Assembly (NCBI RefSeq): GCF_000744785.1
Contig: NZ_JQMO01000003.1
Span: 434,001-498,000, forward strand
Origin: Kitasatospora azatica KCTC 9699
GTDB lineage: Bacteria > Actinomycetota > Actinomycetes > Streptomycetales > Streptomycetaceae
Direction of reading: 5' to 3'
Length of the DNA: 64,000 bases
This document shows, piece after piece, positions 40,808 to 50,028 of the stretch (position 1 is the stretch's first letter; every line of letters starts with the position of its first letter). The notes beneath the pieces are model-generated. The model searched no databases, had not been told where the DNA came from, and saw only the letters and a program-made list of their open reading frames with translations. The position numbers and the translations under genes were made by a program.

Positions 40808-40980
40808 GGCTGTCCTGGCACCACTGGTCACGGAGCGACCTCCCGGACTCCACCCTGGCCGTCGCCTGGCCCAAGGACGCGCGCTCGCCGGCCGTCGCCG
40901 CCTTCGTACGCGCCGCATGCACCGTCGCGGCCGCCCAGCACCCACCAGCAGATCCGTTCATGCAGAGCACGACCAGCTGA
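40801..40980 (+). pseudogene. C-terminal fragment of a LysR-type regulator
   Basis: The last 59 codons of this frame (GLRLSWHHWSRSDLPDSTL, AVAWPKDARSPAVAAFVRAA) match the end of the LysR substrate-binding domain. Everything upstream is missing or belongs to other fragments, so it is a relic. Confidence 0.5.
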
Positions 40981-41032
40981 GCCGCATTTCGGCGCAGGGT
41001 CTCCTTCTCGGCCCCGGCTCGTTGGGCCTGGT

Positions 41033-41548
41033 GTGGATCACAAAGGGATGGCGTGTGCGGGACTGGTGGCTGCGGTGCTGGTGCTGCTGACGGGGTGTGA
41101 GGAGCAGCAGGCGGCGCGGCTGGGCGGGTTGCCGGTGGCGGCGGTCTCCTCGGCGAGCCTGCCGCCGCTGCCGTTGACGAAGGGCGGTGCCCAGGGACTG
41201 CGGCGGGAGCGGGGGACGGTGCAGGCCTCGCCTTCGGCCACCGCGGAGGCGAGTCCGGGGGTCACGCCGGAGGCGAGCCTCGAGCCGGGCCCGGCTCCGG
41301 GCGCCGAGGAGGAGCCGGCCGCGCCCACCCCCGTCGTCGAGCCACCCCGCCCGAAGCCCTCGCCGCGCCGCTCCCCCGAGCCGCCACCCCGGGCACCGCA
41401 GACCGCGCAGCCGCCGCAGCAGCAGCCGGAGCCCGCGCCGGCCGCGCCCGGCGCCACCATGGGCATCTGCGACGCCGCCGAGCACTTCGGCCAGTGGGCG
41501 CCCGGTTCCGAGCAGGAGCGGCTCTGCCGCAGCGTCTACGGGGGCTGA
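41033..41548 (+). CDS. Proline-rich putative lipoprotein
   Basis: A 171-residue protein with a short signal and lipobox (VLVLLTGC, Cys near residue 22), then a long Pro/Ala/Glu-rich low-complexity stretch. A small conserved-looking C-terminus follows ([27 protein letters not shown]) with two cysteines. It is probably membrane-anchored outside the cell. GTG start at 41033; ATG at 41048 is an alternative. Function unknown. Confidence 0.7.
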   Translation: MDHKGMACAGLVAAVLVLLTGCEEQQAARLGGLPVAAVSSASLPPLPLTKGGAQGLRRERGTVQASPSATAEASPGVTPEASLEPGPAPGAEEEPAAPTPVVEPPRPKPSPRRSPEPPPRAPQTAQPPQQQPEPAPAAPGATMGICDAAEHFGQWAPGSEQERLCRSVYGG

Positions 41549-41595
41549 CCTGTGGCAGCATCAGCTGGAGGATCGCCCAGCTGTGGAGGACTCAG

Positions 41596-41889
41596 ATGAT
41601 CGCCGCGTTCAGCGTCACCCCGCTCGGGATCGGTGAGGATGTCGCCGAGGCCGTTGCCGCCGCTGTGAAGGTGGTCCGCGCCAGCGGGCTGCCCAATCGG
41701 ACGGACGCCATGTTCACCTCGATCGAGGGCGAGTGGGACGAGGTGATGGCCGTGATCAAGGAGGCGGTGGACGCGGTGAAGCCGTTCGCCAACCGGGTCA
41801 GCACGGTGATCAAGATCGACGACCGGGCGGGCGTCACGGACGGCCTCACCCGCAAGATGGAGTCGCTGGAACGCCACCTCGCGGGCTGA
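41596..41889 (+). CDS. Thiamine-binding/MTH1187-family (YkoF-like) small protein
   Basis: A 97-residue ferredoxin-like protein of the DUF77/MTH1187 group ([49 protein letters not shown] in parts). Family members bind thiamine or related ligands as oligomers. ATG at 41596 with GTGGAGGAC upstream. It ends eight bases before the convergent amidohydrolase gene. Confidence 0.85.
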   Translation: MIAAFSVTPLGIGEDVAEAVAAAVKVVRASGLPNRTDAMFTSIEGEWDEVMAVIKEAVDAVKPFANRVSTVIKIDDRAGVTDGLTRKMESLERHLAG

Positions 41890-41897
41890 ACACCACG

Positions 41898-42788
41898 TCA
41901 GATCCCGAACAGCCGGGCCGCGTTCCGGTAGCAGACCGCGCGCAGCCAGTCGTCGCCCAGGCCGAGGCCGGCCAGTGACTCGAGCGCGTGCTCGTACGGG
42001 TAGGGGATGTTCGGGTAGTCGGTGCCGAGCAGGATCCGGTCCTGCAGGTCGAGCAGCCGGGGGCGCAGCGCGGGCGGGAACGGGGTCAGCCGCTCGGTGA
42101 ACTCGGTGAAGGCCATCGTGGTGTCGAGGTACACCTCGGGGTGCGCGGCGGCCAGGTCGAGGAACTCGGCGTACTCGGGCAGGCCGAGGTGGGCGACGAT
42201 CAGCCGCAGACTCGGGTGACGGGCCATCACCTCGCCGATCGGTCCCGGGCCGGTGTGCTTGCCGGGCGCCGGCCCGGACCCGCAGTGCGTGACCACCGGA
42301 ACACCGCGCTCGGCGAGCTCGCCCCAGACCTCGTCCAGCAGCGGGTCCGTCGGGTCGTAGCCGCCGACCTGCAGATGTGCCTTGAAGACCCGGGCACCCG
42401 CGTCCAACGCCTCGGCCACGTAGCGTCCGGCCCCGGGTTCGGCGAAGAACGTCGCCGTGTGCAGGCAGTCCGGCGTCCGCGCGGCGAAGTCGGCGCCCCA
42501 TTCGTTGAGCCACTGCGCCATCCCCGCCTTGTGCGGATAGAGCATCGCCGTGAACGCCCGCACCCCGAACCCGCGCAGCACGGCCAGCCGTTCGGCCTCG
42601 TCCTCGCGGTAGGTGATCCCCCACTCCCGCCCGATCAGCGGCCCGGCCGCGTCGAAGTAGGCCCAGACCTTGGCGAGCACGTTCTCCGGCATGAAGTGCG
42701 TGTGCACGTCGATCAGCCCGGGAAGGCCCAACCGCTGCCAGAAGTCGGTGATCCGCTCCGCCTCCGGACCCTGCCGCACCGCATCCAT
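41898..42788 (-). CDS. Amidohydrolase-2 family metal-dependent hydrolase
   Basis: A 296-residue TIM-barrel protein (amidohydrolase_2). HxH in LIDVHTHFMPENVL (near 28), a later His in VVTHCGSGP, IVAHLGLPEY, and the Asp of LLGTDYPNIPYPYE near the end. The family includes decarboxylases and hydrolases of cyclic or aromatic substrates; the substrate here is unknown. It stands alone. Confidence 0.88.
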   Translation of the reverse strand: MDAVRQGPEAERITDFWQRLGLPGLIDVHTHFMPENVLAKVWAYFDAAGPLIGREWGITYREDEAERLAVLRGFGVRAFTAMLYPHKAGMAQWLNEWGADFAARTPDCLHTATFFAEPGAGRYVAEALDAGARVFKAHLQVGGYDPTDPLLDEVWGELAERGVPVVTHCGSGPAPGKHTGPGPIGEVMARHPSLRLIVAHLGLPEYAEFLDLAAAHPEVYLDTTMAFTEFTERLTPFPPALRPRLLDLQDRILLGTDYPNIPYPYEHALESLAGLGLGDDWLRAVCYRNAARLFGI

Positions 42789-42986
42789 CCGGGGCCACCT
42801 TCCACGCTCGGGAGTTGATCAGGCCCCAGTATCCACGTGGCGTTCAAGTGGGGTCCGTGACGAAGTCGTTCTACGCGCGTCATCAACAATTAACCGCATA
42901 CCCCCTTCAAGCAGTGCCACCGCACTGCTGTCATGGACGCATCTGCCACGGCGACCCCACGCCGGGTCAACTCCCCTGGAGCTCCC

Positions 42987-43565
42987 ATGCGTTCAATGCA
43001 CAGACGGCTCGCAACCGGCGGCACCGCGCTCGCGGTCACCTTCGCGGCCGGCACCCTCTCGCTGACCGGCGCCCCCACCGCGCAGGCCGCGGGCCACCCC
43101 ACCACCGTCCGTCCGGCCGTCGTCGCCGGCAGCTGCTCGCAGGCCTACCTGCCGCTGCCCGACCCCTCCTGCACCCCGGGCGTGCTCAACCCGGACGTCA
43201 CGCAGGACACCATCGACAGCACCATCTGCGTCTCCGGCTGGACCGCGACGATCCGGCCGTCGACCACGTACACCAACAAGCTGAAGGCGCAAGGGATCAT
43301 CGCCTACGGCTACTCCGACACCAACATGTCGGACTACGAGGAGGACCACTTCATACCGCTCGAGCTGGGCGGTTCCCCGACCTCCCCGCTCAACCTGTGG
43401 CCCGAGCCGCACTACGTGACCAACGGGACCGGCACCTCCTCCACCAAGGACGGCGTGGAGACGAAGCTGAAGCGGGCGGTCTGCGCCGGCACCGTCACCC
43501 TGGCCGACGCGCAGGACGCGCTCGTCACCGACTGGACCACCGCGCTCTCGTCGCTCGGTCTCTGA
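42987..43565 (+). CDS. Secreted HNH-like protein
   Basis: A 192-residue exported protein: signal peptide (RRLATGGTALAVTFAAGTLSL, cleavage near AQAAG at ~36). A mature domain follows with paired cysteines (GSCSQAY, PSCTPG, TICVSG, AVCAGT) and an HNH/DUF1524-like active segment, SDYEEDHFIPLELGG, followed by NLWPEPHYV. This resembles secreted nuclease-like proteins, with His acting as general base. Start ATG 42987 follows CTGGAGCTCCC; an upstream ATG at 42933 is less likely. Confidence 0.82.
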   Translation: MRSMHRRLATGGTALAVTFAAGTLSLTGAPTAQAAGHPTTVRPAVVAGSCSQAYLPLPDPSCTPGVLNPDVTQDTIDSTICVSGWTATIRPSTTYTNKLKAQGIIAYGYSDTNMSDYEEDHFIPLELGGSPTSPLNLWPEPHYVTNGTGTSSTKDGVETKLKRAVCAGTVTLADAQDALVTDWTTALSSLGL

Positions 43566-43587
43566 AGCAGTTGACGCCACCGAAGTT

Positions 43588-43654
43588 CTGACAGCGCCGA
43601 TCTGCTGACATAGCCGCTGTTCTGACATCGCCGCTGTTCTGACGCCGCTGGGCT
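43588..43654. repeat. 17-bp tandem repeat after the HNH-like gene
   Basis: CTGACATAGCCGCTGTT (43605-43621), CTGACATCGCCGCTGTT (43622-43638) and partial copies on both sides. Each unit starts with an embedded TGA. Confidence 0.85.
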
Positions 43655-43727
43655 GAATCGGTGTCAGACCCCGGTCCGCGCGGCGCGGACGCTCGCGGAC
43701 CGGGAGGCGGCGTGCCGATGGTGGAGC

Positions 43728-44804
43728 ATGACGGATCTGGCGGAGACGGTCGGCCGGCGTGCGGTGCTGGCCGCCGCGCTGGCGGGGGCGGTCGCGGGAG
43801 CGGTCGCGGGGTGCGGGAGTTCGCCGAAGGGCGGCGCGAGCCCGACTCCCCGTACGAGTCAGCCTCCGAACCCGAGTCCCGGTACGAGTCAGCCTCCGAA
43901 CCCGAGTCCCAGTACGAGTCCGACCCCGGGTTCGAGCTCCGCGTCCAGCAGCCCCCACCCCACCGGCAGCGCCTCCCCCCTCCCCGCCACCACCGCCTGG
44001 CAGCCCGGGCCCGGCGAGATCCAACCGGACGTCAAACTCCGTGCCGTGCAGCTGGTCGAGGCGCTCGGCAACTGGCCGCCCGGCGGCTCCGGCACGGCCG
44101 CCGCCCGCAGCCGGGTGGCGGCACTCGGCGGTCTCGACCCGGCGCTCGTGGACCAGGCCGGGCCGCTGCTGTCCGGTGCCGACCAGGCCGCGCTCCAGGT
44201 GGTCTACGCCCAGTACGGCGGCATCCTCGCCGACTCGGCCAGCGTGCTGGTGGTCTGCGAGCAGTGGGCCACCAGCACGCCGCCCGGCGGCACCACGGTG
44301 GACGTCCGGCTGAGCGCGGCCTCGCCCCGCTGGACCGTCAGCGAGCTGCACCCCGCCGCGCCCGGCAGCCCGGCCGGCACGCTCTCCGCCGCCGCGCAGA
44401 GCGTGCTGACAGACCAGCGGATCGAGCTGCCACCGGCCGCCTCGGCCGATGTGCGCAGCGGCCAGGTGCACGACAGCGTGCTGCACGCGATGCTGACGCT
44501 GGCGCAGAGCTACACGATCACCGTCAGCGTGGTCCGCTCCGGCCATCCGCTCGACGTGTTCGGCACCACCCGCCCCAGCGACCATCCGCTCGGCCGCGCC
44601 TTCGACGTGTGGCGGATCAACGGCCGGCCCGTGGTGGACCCGGGGACCCCGCCCGCGCTGGTCGACGGTTTCATGCGGGCGGCCGCGGCGGCGGGCTCGT
44701 ACAACGTGGGCGGGCCACGGCTGCTGTCGGGCGGGGCGACCGCCAACCAGTTCTTCAGCGACGACACCCATCACGATCACGTGCACATCGGCTTCACCGG
44801 CTGA
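43728..44804 (+). CDS. Lipoprotein with M15/D-Ala-D-Ala carboxypeptidase-like C-terminal domain
   Basis: A 358-residue protein. A twin-Arg start (GRRAVLAAALAGAVAG) and lipobox (AGC, near residue 29) are followed by a Ser/Pro/Thr-rich linker built on two 30-bp direct repeats (43851-43910). A C-terminal domain carries SDHPLGRAFDVWRING and DDTHHDHVHIGF, which look like the zinc ligands H-x6-D and HxH of M15-type peptidases. A cell-wall or muramoyl peptidase role is inferred, not shown. Confidence 0.75.
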   Translation: MTDLAETVGRRAVLAAALAGAVAGAVAGCGSSPKGGASPTPRTSQPPNPSPGTSQPPNPSPSTSPTPGSSSASSSPHPTGSASPLPATTAWQPGPGEIQPDVKLRAVQLVEALGNWPPGGSGTAAARSRVAALGGLDPALVDQAGPLLSGADQAALQVVYAQYGGILADSASVLVVCEQWATSTPPGGTTVDVRLSAASPRWTVSELHPAAPGSPAGTLSAAAQSVLTDQRIELPPAASADVRSGQVHDSVLHAMLTLAQSYTITVSVVRSGHPLDVFGTTRPSDHPLGRAFDVWRINGRPVVDPGTPPALVDGFMRAAAAAGSYNVGGPRLLSGGATANQFFSDDTHHDHVHIGFTG

Positions 44805-44823
44805 AGCGCAGCCGAGGCACCGG

Positions 44824-45114
44824 TCAGCGCCAGCGGCGCGCCTTCGCCGGCGGCTCGTCCATGACCTCGGGGTGCGCGACGAACAGCAGCAGGTGGCCGC
44901 AGGCGCGGCACGCAACCGCCTCGACGTCGCTGCGCCGGGCGAACATCCGGCCCGCCAGGTAGACCTTGACCAGCAGGCTGCCCATCCGGTCGGTCCGGCA
45001 GGCCACCTGCACCGGACGCAACTCCCCCGCGCAGAGCGGGCAGGCCGCCGGGGGCCGGTAGGTCGACCCGTCCCCCGGCAGATCGTCCTCGAAAGTCCGC
45101 TCGTTCTCCGGCAT
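44824..45114 (-). CDS. Small zinc-ribbon protein, unknown function
   Basis: A 96-residue protein with two CxxC knuckles, CPLC (near 25) and CRAC (near 70), consistent with one zinc ribbon, then a basic tail (KARRWR). ATG at 45114 (MPENERTF) is preferred over ATG 45144 because GGGAGC lies just upstream. No partner identified. Confidence 0.75.
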   Translation of the reverse strand: MPENERTFEDDLPGDGSTYRPPAACPLCAGELRPVQVACRTDRMGSLLVKVYLAGRMFARRSDVEAVACRACGHLLLFVAHPEVMDEPPAKARRWR

Positions 45115-45218
45115 GCTCCCACCCCCGTGCTCGTGCCAGCCCACTTCGTGGGTGCAGGGTATGACCTCACCCCCAGCAGCCTCCCGCTGCCCCCTGCCCC
45201 ACCGGTTCCGGGCCCACT

Positions 45219-46094
45219 ATGCTCAGTCGGGTGCTGGACGAGACTGATCTCCACTGTGCCGACGGGCGCAGGCTGCACGTCTACGACTGGTCACCCGACA
45301 CCGCTGGTGCGGCTGACGCCGAGGACCGCCTCGCCGTCTTCTGGCACCACGGCACCCCGAACCTCGGCGCGCCGCCCGAGCCGCTCTTCGCCGTCGCCGA
45401 ACGACTCGGCATCCGCTGGATCGGTTACGACCGACCCGGTTACGGCGCCTCCACTCCGCTGCCGGGCCGGGACCTCGCCTCGGCGGCCGGCGATGTCGCC
45501 GCCGTGGCCAACGCGTTGGGCATCGGGCGGTTCGCCGTGATGGGCCACTCCGGCGGCGCCAACCACGCGCTGGCCTGCGGTGCGCTGCTGGCGGACCGGG
45601 TGCTCGGGGTGGTCTGCGCCTCCGGCCTGGCCCCGATGGCGGCCGACGGGCTGGACTGGTTCGCGGGCATGCACCCCTCCGGAGAGTCGGAGCTGCGCGC
45701 CGCTGCCGCGGGCCGTGCGGCACTGGAACACTGCCTGGCCACCGACGAGTTCGACCCCGAGGTGTTCACCCCGGCCGACCACGCCGCGCTCGGCGCCGAC
45801 TGGTCCTGGCTGGCGGCCATCGCCGGGCAGGCCCTGCGGGGCGGCCTGGGCGGGATGGTGGACGACGACCTGGCGTACGTCGCCCCCTGGGGGTTCGACC
45901 CGAGTCGGGTCGCCGCTCCGCTGCTCGTCCTGCACGGTGGCGAGGACCGGATGGTGCCCGTCGCGCACGGCGAGTGGCTGGCCCGGCAGTCGGGCGCCAC
46001 GGAGTTCTGGCCGCGCCCGGCGGACGGGCACATCTCGGTCCTCAACTCCGCTGCGGCGGCGCTGGAGTGGCTCCGGGCGGCGAGCAAGGGCTGA
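45219..46094 (+). CDS. Alpha/beta hydrolase
   Basis: A 291-residue alpha/beta hydrolase. Nucleophile elbow GHSGGANHA (Ser near 109), oxyanion HHGTPN, acid VLHGGEDRMVP and His in ADGHISVL near the end. Substrate unknown. ATG 45219 or GTG 45231 may start it. Cytosolic. Confidence 0.88.
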   Translation: MLSRVLDETDLHCADGRRLHVYDWSPDTAGAADAEDRLAVFWHHGTPNLGAPPEPLFAVAERLGIRWIGYDRPGYGASTPLPGRDLASAAGDVAAVANALGIGRFAVMGHSGGANHALACGALLADRVLGVVCASGLAPMAADGLDWFAGMHPSGESELRAAAAGRAALEHCLATDEFDPEVFTPADHAALGADWSWLAAIAGQALRGGLGGMVDDDLAYVAPWGFDPSRVAAPLLVLHGGEDRMVPVAHGEWLARQSGATEFWPRPADGHISVLNSAAAALEWLRAASKG

Positions 46095-46164
46095 GCGGGT
46101 GACGCACCCGCGCTCGCCGCCGATGGCGGGGTCACCGAGGAGTTCGGCCGGCCCGTGAGTGCTT

Positions 46165-46704
46165 TCAGGCGGTGGCGAACTCGACGATCCGGGCCAGCGG
46201 CGGCTGCCACCCCTGGGTGGTGTCCACGACCAGGCAGGGGAGGTCGAGCGCGATCGGAACCCACGACTCGATCGGCTGTTTCCCCTCGGCGATGCGGCCC
46301 AGCAGCTCGGCGTCCGCGTGCACGGCGCGCGAGGGCTCTTCGGCGGCCCTGCGGGTGATGCGCAGGCGGGCGAGTTCGGGATCCACGACACAGCGCACGA
46401 CGCGGATGCCGGCCAGGTCCGCGAGCGGCTCCAGGCCCGGACGCCAGAGGCGATCCTGGAAGGCGGCCTCTGCCACCACGCTCGTTCCCGACGTCAGCAG
46501 CTCACCGATGGTGCGGAAGAACACCGCCAGCGTCTCCAGGTCCAGGTGACCGGCGGGATCGGCACTGGTGGCGGCCATCCGCTCCTTGATCTCGTCACGG
46601 CAGACCGCCGGCCAGCCGAGCGCGTCGGCCAAGGCGTGCGCCAGCGTCGTCTTGCCGGCCCCGGGAGGGCCGCTGACGGCGACCAGGGTCGGGCGTCGCG
46701 TCAT
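46165..46704 (-). CDS. P-loop kinase/ATPase of the AAA_33 (zeta-toxin/CPT-like) type
   Basis: A 179-residue small kinase-like protein. Walker A GPPGAGKTT near residue 12, CRDEIKERM and VVAEAAFQDRLWRPGLEPL. The fold is shared by chloramphenicol phosphotransferase-like and polynucleotide kinase-like proteins. Its ATG overlaps the stop of the upstream acetyltransferase (ATGA), so the two are co-translated. Substrate not known. Confidence 0.83.
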   Translation of the reverse strand: MTRRPTLVAVSGPPGAGKTTLAHALADALGWPAVCRDEIKERMAATSADPAGHLDLETLAVFFRTIGELLTSGTSVVAEAAFQDRLWRPGLEPLADLAGIRVVRCVVDPELARLRITRRAAEEPSRAVHADAELLGRIAEGKQPIESWVPIALDLPCLVVDTTQGWQPPLARIVEFATA

Positions 46705-47246
46705 GCAGTGCCTCGTTCATAGGGGGAGTCCGATGAGGTCAGCTCCTCCGCCAGCAGGTCCATCAGCAGGGAGTCGTGCCACTGGCCGTCGGCGCCGCGC
46801 TCGTGGCGGCGCATGATGCCCACCGGGCGGAAGCCGACCTTGGTGTAGCAGCGGATGGCGGCGAGGTTGTCGGCGGCGGGGTCGATCTCCAGGCGGTGGT
46901 GGCCGAGGTCGGTGATCAGGTGGCGGGCCAGGGTGCGGACGGCGTCGGTGCCGAGGCCCTGGCCGTGGACGGCCGGGTCGAGGTAGATGTCGATGCTCGC
47001 GTGGCGGTAGTCCGGCTCGGGCTCCTCGGCCCACTGGATGTAGCCGACCACCCGGTCCTGGAACAGGATGACCAGCGACTCGCCGGGCTCGGCGAGGTCC
47101 TCGGCGACGGCGGCGGCCAGGTCGGCGCCGCCGCGCCAGCGATGGTGGACCTCGGGGGTGCGGCGGATCGCCGCCAGCACGGGGATGTCCGCCGCACTGG
47201 CCGGACGCAGCACCACCTGGTCCCCACAAAGGAACTGACTGTCCAT
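46701..47246 (-). CDS. GNAT acetyltransferase, AAC(6')-like
   Basis: A 181-residue GNAT protein (VVLRPASAADIPVLAAIRR, HRWRGGADL, VGYIQWAEEPEPDYRHASIDI, HGQGLGTDAVRTLARHL, HHRLEIDPAADNLAAIRCYTKVGF). The last two stretches resemble aminoglycoside 6'-N-acetyltransferases. An acetyl-CoA pyrophosphate loop is visible at QGLGTDA. Whether it confers resistance cannot be told. It heads a two-gene operon with the P-loop kinase. ATG at 47246. Confidence 0.85.
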   Translation of the reverse strand: MDSQFLCGDQVVLRPASAADIPVLAAIRRTPEVHHRWRGGADLAAAVAEDLAEPGESLVILFQDRVVGYIQWAEEPEPDYRHASIDIYLDPAVHGQGLGTDAVRTLARHLITDLGHHRLEIDPAADNLAAIRCYTKVGFRPVGIMRRHERGADGQWHDSLLMDLLAEELTSSDSPYERGTA

Positions 47247-47825
47247 CAGTTGACACTCCCTATGGTCCGGTCGGCGGTCACCCGCTCGCCGAGCAGGGTG
47301 GGTTTCTCCGCGAAGGTGGTCGGTTCGGTCCTCATGCCCGGATTCTGGGCGGGCGGCGAGCAGCCTGGCAACCGATTTCGACGGCCCGGCGAGGCGCCCG
47401 GTCAGGTGCCACCGCCACCGGAGGCTGCCGGGCGCCGACGCCGCATCCCGGGGCCGGCCGACCGCCCTCGGGCCGACCCGAGGCCGAGTCCGGTGCGGGG
47501 CCCGAGGCCGGCCCGGGCGCCGGTCACGGCCCACGGGAGGCTTCGGCGAGGGGCACATGCGAACTGACACACCTTCGGGGACGGCGCAGCCGGGGATCTT
47601 CATCCGCCAGCCTCCGAGACCCGCCGCCGCCGGTGCAAGCCCAGCGGCCCGGCTTGACCCGGCCGGCGGTACGTCCGACGACGGCACCGGGGACAGCGCG
47701 GCCGACCCGGCGGGTGTTCACGCCCCTGCCCAGCAGCCGTACTCTCCGGTAGGTTTCCGGGGGCAGCGGTGCCGCGGTGGTCGCGTACCGTGGCCGAGCA
47801 CGGGTTGGGCGACTCGCCAGGAGGC
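47247..47825. other. 579-base gap without a supported gene
   Basis: Frames here lack family resemblance or good starts. A perfect hairpin, CCTCGGG-CCGA-CCCGAGG, sits at 47466-47483 within very GC-rich sequence. The gap must hold divergent promoters for the GNAT and esterase genes; none is clear. Confidence 0.4.
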
Positions 47826-48881
47826 ATGATGACGGTCCCGTTCCAGGTCCGGGCGCAGGCGGCGGCAGTGCGGGCGGCCTATGCGCTGCCCGGTCCGCTG
47901 CGTCGGCTGATCGCGGGCGCACCGGTCCGGCGGGACGGCCAGGAGTTGGCGTTGGACGCGCAGTTGCTGCTGCGGCTGCAGAAGACGGCCGGGACCGAGC
48001 TGGTCGCCGCGGGCGGGGTGGCGTCCTCGCGGGTGGCGCTGGACCTGGGTCGGCATCTGGTGAGCGGTCCGCCGATCGAGCCGGTGGCGACCCGGGAGGT
48101 GGCGATCCCGGTCGAGTACGGCGAGTTGCCGGCCACCCTGTACACGCCGGGCGGGCTGCCGGAGCGCTCCGGTCTGCTGGTCTTCTTCCACGGCGGCGGC
48201 TGGGTGCTCGGTACCCGGACCAGCCACGACAACACGGCGCGGTTCCTGGCCCAGCGGGCCGGGGTGCGGGTGCTGTCGGTGGAGTACCGGTTGGCCCCCG
48301 AGCACATCTTCCCGGCCGCCGTCGACGATGCGCTCGCCGCCTTCGACTTCGCGCACGCCGAGGCTGCGGAACTCGGTGTCGATCCGGGGCGGATCGCGGT
48401 CGGCGGGGACAGCGCGGGCGGCAACCTCGCGGCCGTCACCGCGCAGTCGGCGACCCGTCGCGGCGGGCCCGCGCCGGTGTTCCAGCTGCTGTTCTACCCG
48501 ACGACGGACGCCTCGCGGCGCCGGCCGTCCCGGGAGCTGTTCGGCGACGGCTTCTTCCTCACCGACGCGCAGATGGACTGGTTCGCCGACCACTACGCGC
48601 CCGACGGCGTGGACCGCACCGACCCGCGGCTGTCCCCGCTGCTCGCCGAGGACCTCAGTGGCCTGCCGCCCGCGTACATCGCCACGGCCGGCTTCGATCC
48701 GCTGCGTGACGAGGGCGAGGCCTACGCCGAACGGTTGACCGAGGCCGGGGTGGCGGTCGCGCTCAGCCGGCAGCCGGACCTGATCCACGGCTACGTGAAC
48801 TTCCTGGGCATCGGGCAGCGCTTCCGCGAGGCCACCGCGGAGGCCGCCGGCGCGTTGCGGCTGGCGCTCAGCCGGTCCTGA
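47826..48881 (+). CDS. Alpha/beta hydrolase fold-3 esterase (HSL/GDXG family)
   Basis: A 351-residue esterase of the hormone-sensitive-lipase group: oxyanion motif FFHGGGWVLG (near 120), nucleophile GGDSAGGNLAA (near 195), acid in TAGFDPLRDEG and His in DLIHGYVNF. It hydrolyses short-chain or amphipathic esters in the family. No signal peptide. ATG at 47826 or 47829; CCAGGAGGC is the ribosome site. Confidence 0.9.
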   Translation: MMTVPFQVRAQAAAVRAAYALPGPLRRLIAGAPVRRDGQELALDAQLLLRLQKTAGTELVAAGGVASSRVALDLGRHLVSGPPIEPVATREVAIPVEYGELPATLYTPGGLPERSGLLVFFHGGGWVLGTRTSHDNTARFLAQRAGVRVLSVEYRLAPEHIFPAAVDDALAAFDFAHAEAAELGVDPGRIAVGGDSAGGNLAAVTAQSATRRGGPAPVFQLLFYPTTDASRRRPSRELFGDGFFLTDAQMDWFADHYAPDGVDRTDPRLSPLLAEDLSGLPPAYIATAGFDPLRDEGEAYAERLTEAGVAVALSRQPDLIHGYVNFLGIGQRFREATAEAAGALRLALSRS

Positions 48882-48939
48882 CCGGGCGACAGCCCTGGCG
48901 CGGCCCGACGCAGACCGGGTCACCCCTGGGCAAGCCAGG

Positions 48940-49941
48940 TCAGGCCGGTTCCAGGATCACCCAGACCTGCCCGGAGTGGAAGGGCATCGGCTGCCCCGCG
49001 TAGCTGAAGGTGGTCCCGCTGCCCGGGTCGGGCCGTGACCAGCTGCCGGTGTAGGCCTTGCCGTCGCGAAGGAAGACGGCGGCGCCGCTGCCGACGGTCG
49101 GCGCGTACGGGGAGGGCACGCCCGGATCGTCCTCGAAGCCGCGCGGCGAGGTGGTCTCGGCCACCTTCTGGACGACGACCGTCGGTGCGCCCAGCTGTCC
49201 CCCGTCGGTGGTCTGCCCGGGCTTGCCGTCCAGGGCCACCAGGTACTTGCCCTGGGCCGGCGACCAGCTGAAGGTGAACGATGCGGCGGGCATCCGCGCG
49301 CTGTACGAGTCGGTGGGGACGCCGCCGGCCGGCGCCGCGCCGAACCGGAAGCCGATGTCCTTGGCCGGTGCGGCGTTCGGGAAGTCGCGCAGGATGCCCG
49401 AGGGCGCCACGTACTGGTTGAACGGCGCCACCCTGGACTGGCTGCGGACGTAGGCGTTGGCGGCCTGGTCCGGGGAGGCGTTGTAGACGTCCGCCGCGGC
49501 CAGCACCGGCAGGAACTTGGTCAGGGCGCCGGAGTAGGCGAAGTCGACCTTGCCGTACTGCTGGAGGATCGGCAGGTCGCTCTCCCGGGCGCTGCGCACC
49601 GGACCGATGCTGTCGCCGGCGGGCAGGTGGTTGGAGTCGTAGATCGCCAGGAAGCGTGCGATGCCGCCCTCGACCTCGATCGCGTAGACCACGTCGGCCG
49701 CGTTCACCCCGGTCTGCGGTCGGGCGTTGACGATGTTGTCGATCTTGACGGCAAGGATCCGGCCGGCCTCCCCCGGCAGCCCGGTGAGCGGCGAGGTGCC
49801 CCCGCCGGGTGACGGCTTGGCGACCGGATGGTGGGCGCCGCAGCCTGCGACGACGAGGGCGAGCAGCATCGCACTGGTGGCGGCGAGGACCGCCCGGCCC
49901 CTGCTCGCACGAGCGGGGCTGCCTTCGAGCTTCTGCGCCAT
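48940..49941 (-). CDS. DUF3048-domain lipoprotein
   Basis: A 333-residue exported lipoprotein with signal ending in a lipobox (LLALVVAGC, Cys near 32), then the two-part DUF3048 region (SPLTGLPGEAGRILAVKIDN, RPQTGVNAADVVYAIEVEGGIARFLAIY in parts, SIGPVRSARESDLPIL). It resembles YerB-type proteins of unknown role in the envelope. ATG at 49941 is chosen because GGAGG lies 11 bases upstream; GTG at 49953 overlaps it. Confidence 0.88.
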   Translation of the reverse strand: MAQKLEGSPARASRGRAVLAATSAMLLALVVAGCGAHHPVAKPSPGGGTSPLTGLPGEAGRILAVKIDNIVNARPQTGVNAADVVYAIEVEGGIARFLAIYDSNHLPAGDSIGPVRSARESDLPILQQYGKVDFAYSGALTKFLPVLAAADVYNASPDQAANAYVRSQSRVAPFNQYVAPSGILRDFPNAAPAKDIGFRFGAAPAGGVPTDSYSARMPAASFTFSWSPAQGKYLVALDGKPGQTTDGGQLGAPTVVVQKVAETTSPRGFEDDPGVPSPYAPTVGSGAAVFLRDGKAYTGSWSRPDPGSGTTFSYAGQPMPFHSGQVWVILEPA

Positions 49942-49987
49942 GACCGGGTTCACCTCCGGGGCCGGCCCGGTTGATCCCCTCATCCTA

Positions 49988-50028
49988 GTTTCGCGGTCGT
50001 GGTTTCGCGGTCCTGGTTTCGCGGCTCG
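49988..50028. repeat. 14-bp tandem repeat, three units
   Basis: GTTTCGCGGTCGTG, GTTTCGCGGTCCTG and GTTTCGCGGCTCG lie upstream of the DUF3048 gene. The rest of 49942-50180 holds no gene. Confidence 0.75.

Noticed and set aside
47557..47829. A 90-codon plus-strand frame before the esterase gene
   Set aside because: No ribosome site, proline-rich low-complexity sequence and no conserved motif; the gap is better treated as non-coding.
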